In this document: piece by piece, positions 18,267 to 26,989 of the stretch
How the letters are laid out: every line of letters starts with the position of its first letter
Position numbering within the stretch: position 1 is the stretch's first letter
Assembly: GCA_022563595.1 (NCBI GenBank)
Contig: JADFNB010000012.1
Coordinates: 21,025 to 85,024, forward strand
DNA from: Gemmatimonadota bacterium
Lineage (GTDB): Bacteria; Gemmatimonadota; Gemmatimonadetes; Gemmatimonadales; GWC2-71-9
DNA: 64,000 nucleotides
Direction of reading: 5' to 3'
Notes under the pieces: generated by a model
What the model was told of the DNA's origin: nothing
Seen by the model: only the letters and a program-made list of their open reading frames with translations
The model's database searches: none
Position numbers and translations under genes: made by a program

Positions 18267-18695
18267 ATGGACCAGCACGTCACGACACGGTCGTGGTCCT
18301 TTCAGCTCCGGGAGGAGTATGGTCACCACGATATCACGCCCGAGCTGCGTGAACTGATCGTCGCATCCGGCATTCGCAACGGCCTCGTCGTGGTTCAACT
18401 GGTCGGCTCGACCGGCGCGATCACGACGATCGAGTACGAGTCGGGCGCCCTCGCGGATCTGCGGGATGCGCTCGATCGGATTGCTCCGACCGATGCTCAC
18501 TATGAACACAACGCGCGCTGGGGCGACGGCAACGGCTTCTCACACCTGCGCTCGGCGCTCATGAAGACGAGCTACGCCGTACCGGTAGTGGACGGAAGTC
18601 TGGCGCTCGGCACATGGCAGCAGGTCGTGGTGTTCAATCTGGACAACCGGGCCAGAACGCGGAATGTGGTTGCGGTGGCGCTGGGAGAATCCTGA
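18267..18695 (+). CDS. yjbQ: YjbQ / UPF0047 family protein (secondary thiamine-phosphate synthase type)
   Basis: The 142-residue protein is full length for the family. It has the conserved blocks GLVVVQLVGSTGAITTIEYE, YEHNARWGDGNGFSHLRSAL and LGTWQQVVVFNLD. The family is annotated as having a weak thiamine-phosphate synthase activity and is otherwise poorly characterised. GGGAGG precedes the ATG. It is divergent from mtnA. The roughly 190 bp between its stop and the convergent radical SAM gene hold nothing I can identify. Confidence 0.88.
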   Translation: MDQHVTTRSWSFQLREEYGHHDITPELRELIVASGIRNGLVVVQLVGSTGAITTIEYESGALADLRDALDRIAPTDAHYEHNARWGDGNGFSHLRSALMKTSYAVPVVDGSLALGTWQQVVVFNLDNRARTRNVVAVALGES

Positions 18696-18889
18696 CGTGG
18701 AAAGCGGCGGTGCTGGACGCGCAAACCGACGGAGGCGGGGCAGATCGGCCGGAGATCCACGTATGGGGCGAGTTGCACTACGATCGGCGCGCGCATCGTG
18801 CGCCCGTCATACCTGCAGGCAGCGAGTTCCAGGCACTGGCTCACGACGACGATGGGTCGGGGGAAAGACCGCATGCGCGGGCGCGAAGG

Positions 18890-19855
18890 TCAGCCGAAAC
18901 GGCGGCGAACTTCCGGGCGCGGGTGGGCCCGGCGCCTGTCCAACCGCCGCAGCCCCAATTCCCGGGCGATCGCCTGGGCCTCGGCGAACTCCGGACTCGT
19001 GAGTGGCCGGTCGATCTCCGGATAGCGATCTCCGTTCACCTTTCCCGCAGGACGATACTGATCCATCAGGTTCACGTACGTGGCGGGTCCAAGCGTCTCC
19101 GCTATCCAGGTGAGAATCGCACGGGTCTCGTCGAGCGCGCCGGGCATCACGAGGTGCCGGATGAGGAGGCCGCCTGTGGCGATACCGTCCGCGCTCAACA
19201 CCAGGGGGCCGACCTGCCGGTGCATGTCGCGGATGGCGGCGCGCGCCGCATCGGGATAGTCCCGCGCCTTCAGGTACCGCTCACTTCGCTCCGCCGACCA
19301 GTACTTGAAGTCCGGCATGTAGATATCGACGATGCCGTCCATCAACCGGATGCTCTCGAGCGAATCGTATGCGCTGGTGTTGTAGACGATCGGTAGTTGC
19401 AGGCCCAGATCGACAGCGACCGCTACCGCCTCGAGCACCTGGGGCACGACGTGCTCCGGAGTCACGAAGTTGATGTTGTGGCAGCCCTGTTGCTGGAGAT
19501 CCATCATCATCGCGGCAATCGCTTCGGGCGGAACGCCATGGGGAGCGGCACGCGCGCGGATCGCCTGGCTGATGTCGTAGTTCTGGCAGAACACGCATCG
19601 CAGGTTGCAGTGCGAGAAGAAGATGGTCCCCGATCCTCTCCATCCGCGCAGGCAGTCCTCCTCGCCGAAGTGGGCGAAGTAGCTGGACACGAGCGCGTAG
19701 CGGCCGGTCTTGCAGGCGGACCACTTGTTCTCGAGCCGGTTGACGCGGCAGTCTCGAGGACATGCGCGGCAGTCTTCGAGGCTGGCGACGGCCCGCTCCG
19801 CGCGCGCGGCCAGGGTTCCCCGAGGGAGCGACAAGTAGACAGGTTGAAACAACAC
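18890..19855 (-). CDS. Radical SAM protein, PflX/COG1313-type (pyruvate formate-lyase activase-like)
   Basis: The 321-residue protein starts at a GTG (19855). An N-terminal Cys cluster (CRACPRDC, then CKTG) is followed by FSHCNLRCVFCQN, the CxxxCxxC motif that holds the SAM-binding [4Fe-4S] cluster, with C at about 83-90. The rest fits a radical SAM TIM barrel (NINFVTPEHV, VYNTSAYDS, DIYMPDFKYW). These proteins resemble glycyl-radical activases but usually lack a partner nearby, as here. Their reaction is not established. The C-terminus is an Arg/Pro-rich tail. The gene is divergent from thiI with a 65-bp gap. Confidence 0.88.
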   Translation of the reverse strand: MLFQPVYLSLPRGTLAARAERAVASLEDCRACPRDCRVNRLENKWSACKTGRYALVSSYFAHFGEEDCLRGWRGSGTIFFSHCNLRCVFCQNYDISQAIRARAAPHGVPPEAIAAMMMDLQQQGCHNINFVTPEHVVPQVLEAVAVAVDLGLQLPIVYNTSAYDSLESIRLMDGIVDIYMPDFKYWSAERSERYLKARDYPDAARAAIRDMHRQVGPLVLSADGIATGGLLIRHLVMPGALDETRAILTWIAETLGPATYVNLMDQYRPAGKVNGDRYPEIDRPLTSPEFAEAQAIARELGLRRLDRRRAHPRPEVRRRFG

Positions 19856-19920
19856 GTCCTCCGTTCCTCAAGTTAACCTGCGGCCTTGGATTCGACCTCC
19901 CCGGCCCATAGCTTCAACTC

Positions 19921-21396
19921 ATGGTCCAGTTCCTCGTTGGGATATCGCCCGATATCACCATCAAGAGCACCCGGACGCGGCAGCGATTCCAGGCCCGACT
20001 GGTGCGTAACATGCGGGACGCGCTGCAGTCGGCCGGATATGCGAGCCAGATCGACGATCGTTGGGGACGGTTGTTCGTCGACGTCCCGGAAGTGGCGGCG
20101 CGCGATCGTATGGCGGCGGTGTTCGGCGTGCACTCACTGCTCGAGATCGAGGCGCGCGCTCCCGCGGAGCTATCGGAGATCGTGCGGGTGGGTGATACCG
20201 TGTTCGGGGAACGCGTACACGGGCGAGCGTTTGCCGTGCGCGCGCGGCGTGACGGCAATAGCTATCCGTTCAGGTCGCGTGATATCGAGGTGCAGTTGGG
20301 CGCAGCGCTCGACCGCTATGGCCACGTCAACCTGGATCAGCCCGACGTCACGGTGTACGTGGAGGTGCGCGATGGCGAGGCGTTCCTCTTCGCCAACCGA
20401 ACGCCGGGACCGGGTGGGTTGCCGCTGGGGGTAGAAGGCCGTGCGGTGGCACTGTTGTCCGGCGGGTACGACTCGCCGGTCGCCGCGTGGATGATGCTCC
20501 GGCGCGGGATCGCGCTCGACTACGTGTTCTGCAATCTGGCGGGCGAAGCCTACGAACGGTCGGTCGTCGCGGTGGCGAAGGTGCTGGCCGATACGTGGAG
20601 CTTCGGTGACAGTCCCAGACTGCACATCGTCGATTATGAGGCGCCGCTCGACGAGTTGCGTCGCGCCGTGGACGAACGGTACTGGCAGTTGATACTCAAG
20701 CGACTCATGTACCGGACAGCCGGTGCAATCGCACGGGTCACCAAAGGACATGCCATCGTAACGGGCGAGTCCGTGGGTCAGGTGTCGTCGCAGACGTTGC
20801 TCAACCTTCGGGCGATCGAAGACGCCTGGCCGCTGCCACTGTTCCGGCCGCTCCTCGGGCTGGACAAGAACGAGATCATCGCGCGAGCGCGGCGGGTCGG
20901 CACCGCGATCCTGAGCAGTCAGATCCGCGAGTTCTGCCAGCTGGGACGCGCGCGGCCCATCACCAACGCGACGCCGGGTGCGGCGCGTGCGCAGGAAGCT
21001 CGCATGGACCTGACGGTACTCGATCGCGCGGTCGAAGACCGGAAGGTGCTCGACCTCCGGGGTCTGGACGCTCGGGATCTCGTCGCGCCGTATCTCTTCA
21101 CGACGGATGTCGTCGACGGTGCCATGGTGCTCGACTGCCGGCCGGTGGAGCAGTACCGCGAGTGGCACTATCCGGGCGCGGAGCGCCGCGATGCCCCGGA
21201 ACTGGCCGCACACTTCCGCCGGCTGGACAAGACGCGCACCTATGTCCTCTACTGCGGTTTCGGCGTGCAGTCCGCTCACGTCGCCGAATTGATGCAGCAG
21301 GCTGGTTACGAAGCGTACTCGTTTGCCGGTGGCGTCCCGCACCTGCGGCGCTACGTCGAGCGGCATCGGGTCGAAAGCTCCGCTTCGGCGTCATAG
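19921..21396 (+). CDS. thiI: tRNA 4-thiouridine sulfurtransferase with C-terminal rhodanese domain
   Basis: The 491-residue protein has the N-terminal ferredoxin-like and THUMP domains (about 1-165), the PP-loop SGGYDSPVAAW in the adenylating domain (about 179-190), the GESVGQVSSQT block and the EFCQ cysteine. The C-terminal rhodanese domain (about 395-485) has VLYCGFGVQSA with the persulfide Cys. This is the long, enteric-type ThiI that thiolates U8 of tRNA and can feed sulfur to thiamine synthesis. The ATG at 19921 is right for the N-terminus. Confidence 0.94.
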   Translation: MVQFLVGISPDITIKSTRTRQRFQARLVRNMRDALQSAGYASQIDDRWGRLFVDVPEVAARDRMAAVFGVHSLLEIEARAPAELSEIVRVGDTVFGERVHGRAFAVRARRDGNSYPFRSRDIEVQLGAALDRYGHVNLDQPDVTVYVEVRDGEAFLFANRTPGPGGLPLGVEGRAVALLSGGYDSPVAAWMMLRRGIALDYVFCNLAGEAYERSVVAVAKVLADTWSFGDSPRLHIVDYEAPLDELRRAVDERYWQLILKRLMYRTAGAIARVTKGHAIVTGESVGQVSSQTLLNLRAIEDAWPLPLFRPLLGLDKNEIIARARRVGTAILSSQIREFCQLGRARPITNATPGAARAQEARMDLTVLDRAVEDRKVLDLRGLDARDLVAPYLFTTDVVDGAMVLDCRPVEQYREWHYPGAERRDAPELAAHFRRLDKTRTYVLYCGFGVQSAHVAELMQQAGYEAYSFAGGVPHLRRYVERHRVESSASAS

Positions 21397-21470
21397 CCGG
21401 GGCGCGGTCGGATCGCCCCGTACGCCAGGCCGGACGGCACTTGCTGGTGGGGAAGGCGGTACGAGTGGGT

Positions 21471-22586
21471 ATGACGAGGTCGGCCGCAACACTCCTCCTG
21501 CTGCTTGCCGCGCCGGCACACCTGACGTGTACCAGTGGTGCGGCGGGGCGGATCTCTCAAGAGCAGCCGTTCGCGGCGCTCGTTGCCGACCTGTCCGAGC
21601 CTGCCGGCTATTTCGACACCGACAACCTGATCTCGAACGAGGCCTCCTACCTGCACGTCATGGGGAAACTGCGGGAGCTGGGAGTGCGTGGCGGTGCGTA
21701 CCTGGGCGTCGGACCGGACCAGAATTTTTCCTACATGGCGCAGATCAGGCCGAGCATCGCGTTCATGATCGATATCAGGCGCGATAACGTGCTCCAGCAC
21801 CTGATCTTCAAGGCGTTGTTCGAGATCGCGCCGAGACGGATCGAGTATCTCGCTCTCCTCTTCGGTAGGCCTCCGCCCGACGACCCCGCCAGTTGGGATC
21901 GGGTGGATGTGGCGGAACTGGTTGCCTACATTGACCGGTCCCCCGTCGATCCGGTGGTCGTGGACCGGGCCAGGGCACGTGTCGACTCGGCGACCCGCTC
22001 GTTCGGTGTGCCGCTCACCGCCGCGGATTTCGCCACCATCGACCGGTTCCACCGTACGTTCATCAGCGAGGGGATGTCCTTGCAGTTCCGCAGTACGGGG
22101 CGTGCACCGCGGTTCTACTACCCGACGTATCGTGATCTGCTGTTGGAGCGCGATCTCTCCGGCCGCCGGATGAGCTACCTCGCGTCCGAGGAGGGGTATC
22201 GATTCCTGAAGCTGCTACAGGAAAAGGATCTGGTGATTCCCGTCGTGGGCGATCTGGCGGGTGATCATGCCGTTAGGGCGATAGCCGAGTTGCTGGAACG
22301 CCGCGGCGAACGGGTCTCGGCCTACTACACATCCAACGTCGAGTTCTATCTCTTTCGCGCCGGCACGTTCCCGCGGTTCGCGGAAAACGTGTTGCGGCTC
22401 CCGCGCGACGCGCGCAGCGTGATCATTCGCAGTGTCTTCCACAGCATGTTCGGTCCACACCCGCTCGCGGTGCGAGGCTACTATTCCACCCAGCTCCTCC
22501 AAACGATCGAATCGCTGGCGCGCGACAATGCCGCCGGCGGGTATCGTTCCTACTGGGACGTGGTGACGAGGCACGCCCTGCGATAG
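21471..22586 (+). CDS. LIC_10091-like exported protein of unknown function
   Basis: The 371-residue product begins with a hydrophobic export signal ending in HLTC, a possible lipobox. The body has the conserved pattern YFDTDNLISNEASYLHVM, YLGVGPDQNFSYMA, FMIDIRRDN and FKALFEIAPRR, which I associate with the LIC_10091 family, whose fold is methyltransferase-like. The function is not known. The start at 21471 is chosen for the signal; the frame is open upstream through the end of thiI. The next gene is convergent, with a strong hairpin between them. Confidence 0.7.
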   Translation: MTRSAATLLLLLAAPAHLTCTSGAAGRISQEQPFAALVADLSEPAGYFDTDNLISNEASYLHVMGKLRELGVRGGAYLGVGPDQNFSYMAQIRPSIAFMIDIRRDNVLQHLIFKALFEIAPRRIEYLALLFGRPPPDDPASWDRVDVAELVAYIDRSPVDPVVVDRARARVDSATRSFGVPLTAADFATIDRFHRTFISEGMSLQFRSTGRAPRFYYPTYRDLLLERDLSGRRMSYLASEEGYRFLKLLQEKDLVIPVVGDLAGDHAVRAIAELLERRGERVSAYYTSNVEFYLFRAGTFPRFAENVLRLPRDARSVIIRSVFHSMFGPHPLAVRGYYSTQLLQTIESLARDNAAGGYRSYWDVVTRHALR

Positions 22587-22603
22587 CTGGCAACCATGCA
22601 AGA

Positions 22604-22642
22604 CGCCGCCGTGCCCGGTTTCCGATCCGGGACACGGCGGCG
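22604..22642. terminator. Bidirectional hairpin between convergent genes
   Basis: CGCCGCCGTG-CCCGG pairs with CCGGG-ACACGGCGGCG, a 15-bp stem with one bulged base and an 8-nt loop, centred in the 78-bp gap between the LIC_10091-like and DUF4384 genes. There is no T run on either side. Confidence 0.6.
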
Positions 22643-22664
22643 CAGTCAGTCGTGGAACTGCCTG

Positions 22665-24155
22665 CTAGTTACGACGTCGCCCGCTCGAACGGCTCGGTGA
22701 CGTTCGCCGCGGCGCCGACCGCGGTGGCGACGCTGAGCGCCTCGGGGCGCTGGGACGCGCACTCGGCCGCGCTCGAGCAGGGGTGGCACTCCGGCGTGGC
22801 GGCGCGGCGCTACGACTTGGGGGCGCCGGGCGGGCGGAGCGGCTGCGTGGTGTCGATCGGGGACGCGCCTCGCGTCTGGGTGCGTCGTTGCGTAGTGTAC
22901 GCCTGCCCGGACGCGCCGCCCGGCGGTCGGAAGCCGGGTGCGGTCGGGATACGTCCCGGCCGCGCGGCGTCTCGCGAGCGGCCGGCGATGCACGCCTCAC
23001 CCCATTGGCTGATGTCGAGCGGCGTTCGGGCTGCGCCTCGCGACGCGGCCGGGCCCCAACCGCCGTCCTGCTACGCCGCGTGGGCACGAGGTGACGGTCG
23101 CGCTGAGTGCCGTTAGCCGGCGCGGCCCGACGTGAGGGAGTCGTCCGATCGGCCGGCGTCGCAGAGCTGCGCGTGCGGCTCACGCGTCGACCGTGGACCG
23201 ATGCCGGGCTGGTCGGTCTGACCCGTGAAGAGGTCACCGCGCGGCGCGTGGTGCCCCCGCCGGACGCGTAGCTCCTGCGCCGTGGCTCCACGGTGCGCGG
23301 CCGGATTCCCCAACGATCTGCGGAAGACTTGAACGTGTAACGCCGCACGCCGTATGCCCGAGGGCGTGTCACCACCCCGGTGCGAGGGTACGCACGATAG
23401 ATCGGACGATACCCCGCGTAGTACCCGCGGTATCCGTAGGCGTCGCCGTAGAAGAAAGGATCATACCAGTACGGGTCGTAGTAGCCGTAACCGATGCGCC
23501 AGTAGTAGGGGCGGTACGAGTAGAACGACCCAAACCCGAAATGGATGCTGAACGCGCTGTAACCGCTCCAATAGTGCCCGCTGTAGTAGGGCTCGTAGAT
23601 CGAGGGCCGGTAGCCGTGTCCGTAGTACGCGATGTCACGTCCGACGTCGTACCGCACCAGGTCGTAGTCGAACCGGCCGTTCCCGACCATTCGCTGCACG
23701 AGTGCTGTCAACTCGGCCTCGGCGTCCTCCTCGACGTACCACTCGGCCAGCCCATAGTCCCAGTGATCGCCCAGTACGAACTCGTCGAAGCGGAACGGAT
23801 CGCGTGAGAAAGCTGCGTACACGGCACCCTCACCGGACGTCTCGTACACGGTGAATGCGTGCCGGTCTCCCCGACCGCGAATCTCATAGTCCCGCGCGCC
23901 GCGGACGAAGCCGTCATCCCCCGGATCGAGCGGGAACAACATCCGCACGCGTCCTTCCGGATCCTGGTGAAGCACCACGAGATACCCATCCTCGAGGGCC
24001 CGCACATAGGTGCGGATCCGGTCCCCTCGTTCGATGTGCCGGCTCTTGTTGAGCCAGACCTTGAGATCCGGATTGGTGGTGGGCGTCGCCGTTGTCGCGG
24101 CGACATTCAGGCTCGTCGCGGGCAACAGTACGGAAAAGATGATGGCCTTCAGCAT
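22665..24155 (-). CDS. Exported DUF4384-like protein with Tyr/Gly-rich middle and Arg/Ser/Pro-rich tail
   Basis: The 496-residue product has a signal peptide (MLKAIIFSVLLPATSLNVAA). A compact N-terminal domain (about 25-170: DLKVWLNKSRHIERGDRIRT, YLVVLHQDPEGRVRMLFP) fits DUF4384, a domain often fused to kinases or found in surface proteins. A segment very rich in Tyr, Gly and Trp follows (about 180-275, with GYYDPYWYDPFFYGD). The last 200 residues are a disordered, highly basic tail of Arg, Ser, Pro and Ala. GGGAGG lies before the ATG at 24155. A basic tail of this kind could bind polysaccharide or nucleic acid, but that is a guess. Confidence 0.7.
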   Translation of the reverse strand: MLKAIIFSVLLPATSLNVAATTATPTTNPDLKVWLNKSRHIERGDRIRTYVRALEDGYLVVLHQDPEGRVRMLFPLDPGDDGFVRGARDYEIRGRGDRHAFTVYETSGEGAVYAAFSRDPFRFDEFVLGDHWDYGLAEWYVEEDAEAELTALVQRMVGNGRFDYDLVRYDVGRDIAYYGHGYRPSIYEPYYSGHYWSGYSAFSIHFGFGSFYSYRPYYWRIGYGYYDPYWYDPFFYGDAYGYRGYYAGYRPIYRAYPRTGVVTRPRAYGVRRYTFKSSADRWGIRPRTVEPRRRSYASGGGTTRRAVTSSRVRPTSPASVHGRRVSRTRSSATPADRTTPSRRAAPANGTQRDRHLVPTRRSRTAVGARPRREAQPERRSTSANGVRRASPAARETPRGRDVSRPHPASDRRAARPGRRTLRNDAPRREARPRSTPRSRSARPAPPSRSAAPPRRSATPARARPSARPSAPRRSASPPRSAPRRTSPSRSSGRRRN

Positions 24156-24375
24156 TGGGACCTCCCGGGCATGAGGCCGCGCCACGCGCCGGTCAACACC
24201 GACGCGGGCACCGGACGCCGCATCCATCCTTACATACACCTGTAAACGTCGTCGTCGCAACGTGCGGCTTCCGCAGTGCAGTATGGCGATATGTATGCCA
24301 AAGGCTAACCTCTTACCGCACGGGCTGTTACGGTATCGCGGCGGGCGCCGTTCCGTCCACTTTCGGGGACAGTCG

Positions 24376-24399
24376 GGGTGCCATCCGGGCATGGCACCC
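24376..24399 (-). terminator. Hairpin downstream of the DUF481 gene
   Basis: GGGTGCCA and TGGCACCC form an 8-bp stem with an 8-nt loop 12 bp after the DUF481 stop. No T tract follows. The rest of the 255-bp gap (24156-24410) shows no gene. Confidence 0.45.
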
Positions 24400-24410
24400 G
24401 GCCGGCCGGT

Positions 24411-25484
24411 CTAGCGGCCGATCGAGTAGGTCAGCGTGGCGGTGAGCAGCATGTCGTGTTTCTCGATCTCCGGTCGCGGCGGGCGGTTGTTGATCTCGTT
24501 CCGGGAGGCGATGCGAAAACCGAGGCCGTGGAACATCGTGGTCGTGACACTCGCGTCCGAGACGAGTCGATAATCGGCGAAATCGTTGATCGAAGGTGCC
24601 CAGTCGACCGTCCACGCGAACACCGCCGGTCCCAGTGAGTGCTTGAATGCCGCGCCGGCCGCTACGATCCCGGTGGAACTGGTGCTGTCGAAGGTGAACG
24701 CCTCGCGTCGTAGGCCGCCCGAGGCGTAGAAGCGCAGGTCGACCATGTCGCTCGAGAGGATCTGGACACCGATACCGGCAGTGTAGTTGGATCGCAGGTC
24801 GATGTCCTGAAACTCGTCCCGTTCCTGTGCGGTGGTGCCGAACACGAACAGGCGCCTTCTCAAGAAGACGTCCACGCGGGCGGAGCCGTAATACTTCCCG
24901 ACCGTCGTCTCGAGATCGCCGCTACCGGGATCGGACTCCTCACGGGCGATCCCCAGCTTGAGCGTAACACGATCCCTGGGACTCCAGCGTCCCACCTCGA
25001 CCGTGGCGGCGAGGCTGCGGTTGCGGCTGTTCCCGCTCTTGTTCGAGAATCCCAGATTGGCGGTCGCGCCCCAGAAGCTTCTGATCGGCGTGAAGTAACC
25101 GATGCGGACCGGCACGAGCGCTGCGAGATTGGCCGGGTCGCCCACGGCGGCCAGATCCGCGGGGGTTACCGTTCGGGTCGAGCCGTCGTCCGCGGCGAGC
25201 TGTAGGCGGCCATCGCTGGTGCTCACCCGCGCCGCGACGATGGTCCCGTCAGCGAGCCGTATGCCGATCGGATTGGCCGTGGTGAAGCTCGTCACCTGAC
25301 CGGTGGCGATCTTGAGCTGGCCGGCGGCGTGCTTGAAGACCCAAACGCCGCCGTCGATCCCGGTCAAGGTACCGCTGAGACGATCGCCGTTCTGCAAAAC
25401 GAGGGTATGTTGTGCGGTCGCCGGTGTTGCGGCGATGGCCGTCAGGCATAGCAACATGCACGCCCATGCGAGCGCTGGTTTCAC
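24411..25484 (-). CDS. DUF481 family outer-membrane beta-barrel protein
   Basis: A GTG start at 25484 with GGAG upstream gives 357 residues. A signal peptide ends at ATPATAQ. Residues 22-110 form a small strand-rich domain (LVLQNGDRLSGTLTGIDGG, VTSFTTANPIGIRLADG) and the C-terminal 230 residues are a DUF481 barrel (FWGATANLGFSNKSGNSRN, VFGTTAQERDEFQDID) ending in LTYSIGR. The family includes YdiY-like 'salt-induced' outer-membrane proteins; no transport role is established. Confidence 0.82.
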   Translation of the reverse strand: MKPALAWACMLLCLTAIAATPATAQHTLVLQNGDRLSGTLTGIDGGVWVFKHAAGQLKIATGQVTSFTTANPIGIRLADGTIVAARVSTSDGRLQLAADDGSTRTVTPADLAAVGDPANLAALVPVRIGYFTPIRSFWGATANLGFSNKSGNSRNRSLAATVEVGRWSPRDRVTLKLGIAREESDPGSGDLETTVGKYYGSARVDVFLRRRLFVFGTTAQERDEFQDIDLRSNYTAGIGVQILSSDMVDLRFYASGGLRREAFTFDSTSSTGIVAAGAAFKHSLGPAVFAWTVDWAPSINDFADYRLVSDASVTTTMFHGLGFRIASRNEINNRPPRPEIEKHDMLLTATLTYSIGR

Positions 25485-25591
25485 GGATCTCACTCCTGTC
25501 AGGTTGGTAGGCAGACTCAGCCGCTGGAAGACTACATGGATAGCACACATTCGTCAGCCTGAGCGGGACCTCGGCATGACAACGCTGGCGC

Positions 25592-26893
25592 TCAGGATGA
25601 CAGCTCCGTCACCACCCACCAGACACCGACTGAGATGATGGCCCACGGAATGACGTAGCGGATCCAGAGATAGAGTCGTCTCTCGCCCAGCTCGCGGATC
25701 GCGTCGGCGCGGGCGAGCGCCCAGCCTACGGTCACAACGGCGACGAGCGCCCCGAGCGTTTGCATGCCCGATCCGAAAGTCAGGTCCCAGGGCACGAAGA
25801 CGCGGAGGTTCACGGTGGGTGGCAGGGAAAAGAGGAACACCGCGCCCGCGGTGAGCCATACCGCGCGGCGCCGGCTCAGGCGTGTGTTGTCGGTGAGGCC
25901 GGCGACCAGTACCTCCAGCGCGGCGACCGCCGAGAGATAGGCGACGCCGGCCAGGCTGGCGAAAAAGAGGAAACCGAAGAGCGCTCCCGCCGGCATCCTG
26001 TCGAACACGGCGGGGAGCGTCTCGAAGATCAGCCGCGGACCTGACCCGGGTTGCCCGCCGAGGGCGAAGACGGCTGGGATGATCGCGAGACCGGCCAGCA
26101 GGCCCGCGGCCGTATCGCCGATCGCGGTCAACGTGGCGTTGAGCCGCAGGTTCTCCCGCTCCCCGAGATACGAGCCATAGACGACCATGAACGTGCCGCC
26201 CAAGGCGAGCGAGAAAACCGCCTGCCCCATGGCCGCCAGCGCGACCGCCGGCCCGAAACTGCCGGCCTTCACATTGAAAAGATACCAGCGCACCCCTTCG
26301 CCGGCCCCCGGCAGGGTGAGCGCCCGAACGATCAGCACGATCAGCACCGCGAAGAGCGCGGGCGTGATGAATTTGCTCGTCGCCTCGATCCCGGAGCGAA
26401 GGCCGCGCAGCAGCACGACGACACACGCGACGAGGACCAACCCCGTGAAGATCGCCTGGAGCAGAAACGATCGGCCGGCGAACCCGTCGCTGGGTGGGAG
26501 GATAGCGGCGGCATCGAACGGCACGTCCAGCAGGGCCGCCGCGCTTCCCAGCGCGTGGAAGACGACCCACCCGATCACGGCGGTGTAGTAGGCCGTCGCC
26601 GCCATCACCACCGCGAAGAAGAACCAGCCGATAGGTTTGCCGAACGGCAACCCGGCCTTGGCAAAGGCACCGACGGTGCCGCGCCGTGTGTGGCGGCCGA
26701 GGGTCCATTCGGCGGCGAGCGCCGGGATGCCGACGACGGCCACCACCAGCACGTAGAATCCTACGAAGATGGCGCCGCCGAACTGTCCCACCATATATGG
26801 GAACCGCCACACGTTCCCCAACCCCACCGCCACCCCGATCATCGTGGCGAGAACCCCGAACCGCGACGCGAAGGTCTCCCGAGTGTCCGGCAT
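25592..26893 (-). CDS. Neurotransmitter:sodium symporter (SNF) family transporter
   Basis: The 433-residue integral membrane protein begins with the NSS TM1 signature (ATMIGVAVGLGNVWRFPYM), which forms the Na+ and substrate sites, followed by about eleven more hydrophobic segments. Bacterial members such as LeuT import amino acids with Na+. The substrate is not predictable here. The gene is divergent from the TonB receptor at 26990 (96-bp gap) and follows no clear operon partner. Confidence 0.92.
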   Translation of the reverse strand: MPDTRETFASRFGVLATMIGVAVGLGNVWRFPYMVGQFGGAIFVGFYVLVVAVVGIPALAAEWTLGRHTRRGTVGAFAKAGLPFGKPIGWFFFAVVMAATAYYTAVIGWVVFHALGSAAALLDVPFDAAAILPPSDGFAGRSFLLQAIFTGLVLVACVVVLLRGLRSGIEATSKFITPALFAVLIVLIVRALTLPGAGEGVRWYLFNVKAGSFGPAVALAAMGQAVFSLALGGTFMVVYGSYLGERENLRLNATLTAIGDTAAGLLAGLAIIPAVFALGGQPGSGPRLIFETLPAVFDRMPAGALFGFLFFASLAGVAYLSAVAALEVLVAGLTDNTRLSRRRAVWLTAGAVFLFSLPPTVNLRVFVPWDLTFGSGMQTLGALVAVVTVGWALARADAIRELGERRLYLWIRYVIPWAIISVGVWWVVTELSS

Positions 26894-26989
26894 GCGACCA
26901 CCCTACAGGCGGGCGGGCCGCGGCGCAACTAACGCCGGTGGCCTGCGGGCTGTCTACTTGTCAGTCCGAATGCCGGAGGCTCGATCTCG

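Noticed and set aside
18572..18874. A possible 100-codon minus-strand gene between yjbQ and the radical SAM gene
   Set aside because: It overlaps the end of yjbQ antisense and has no ribosome site or recognisable domain.
25554..26810. A 418-codon Arg-rich frame inside the NSS transporter gene
   Set aside because: It is an alternative frame of a clear membrane protein gene; composition is that of a frame-shifted GC-rich shadow.
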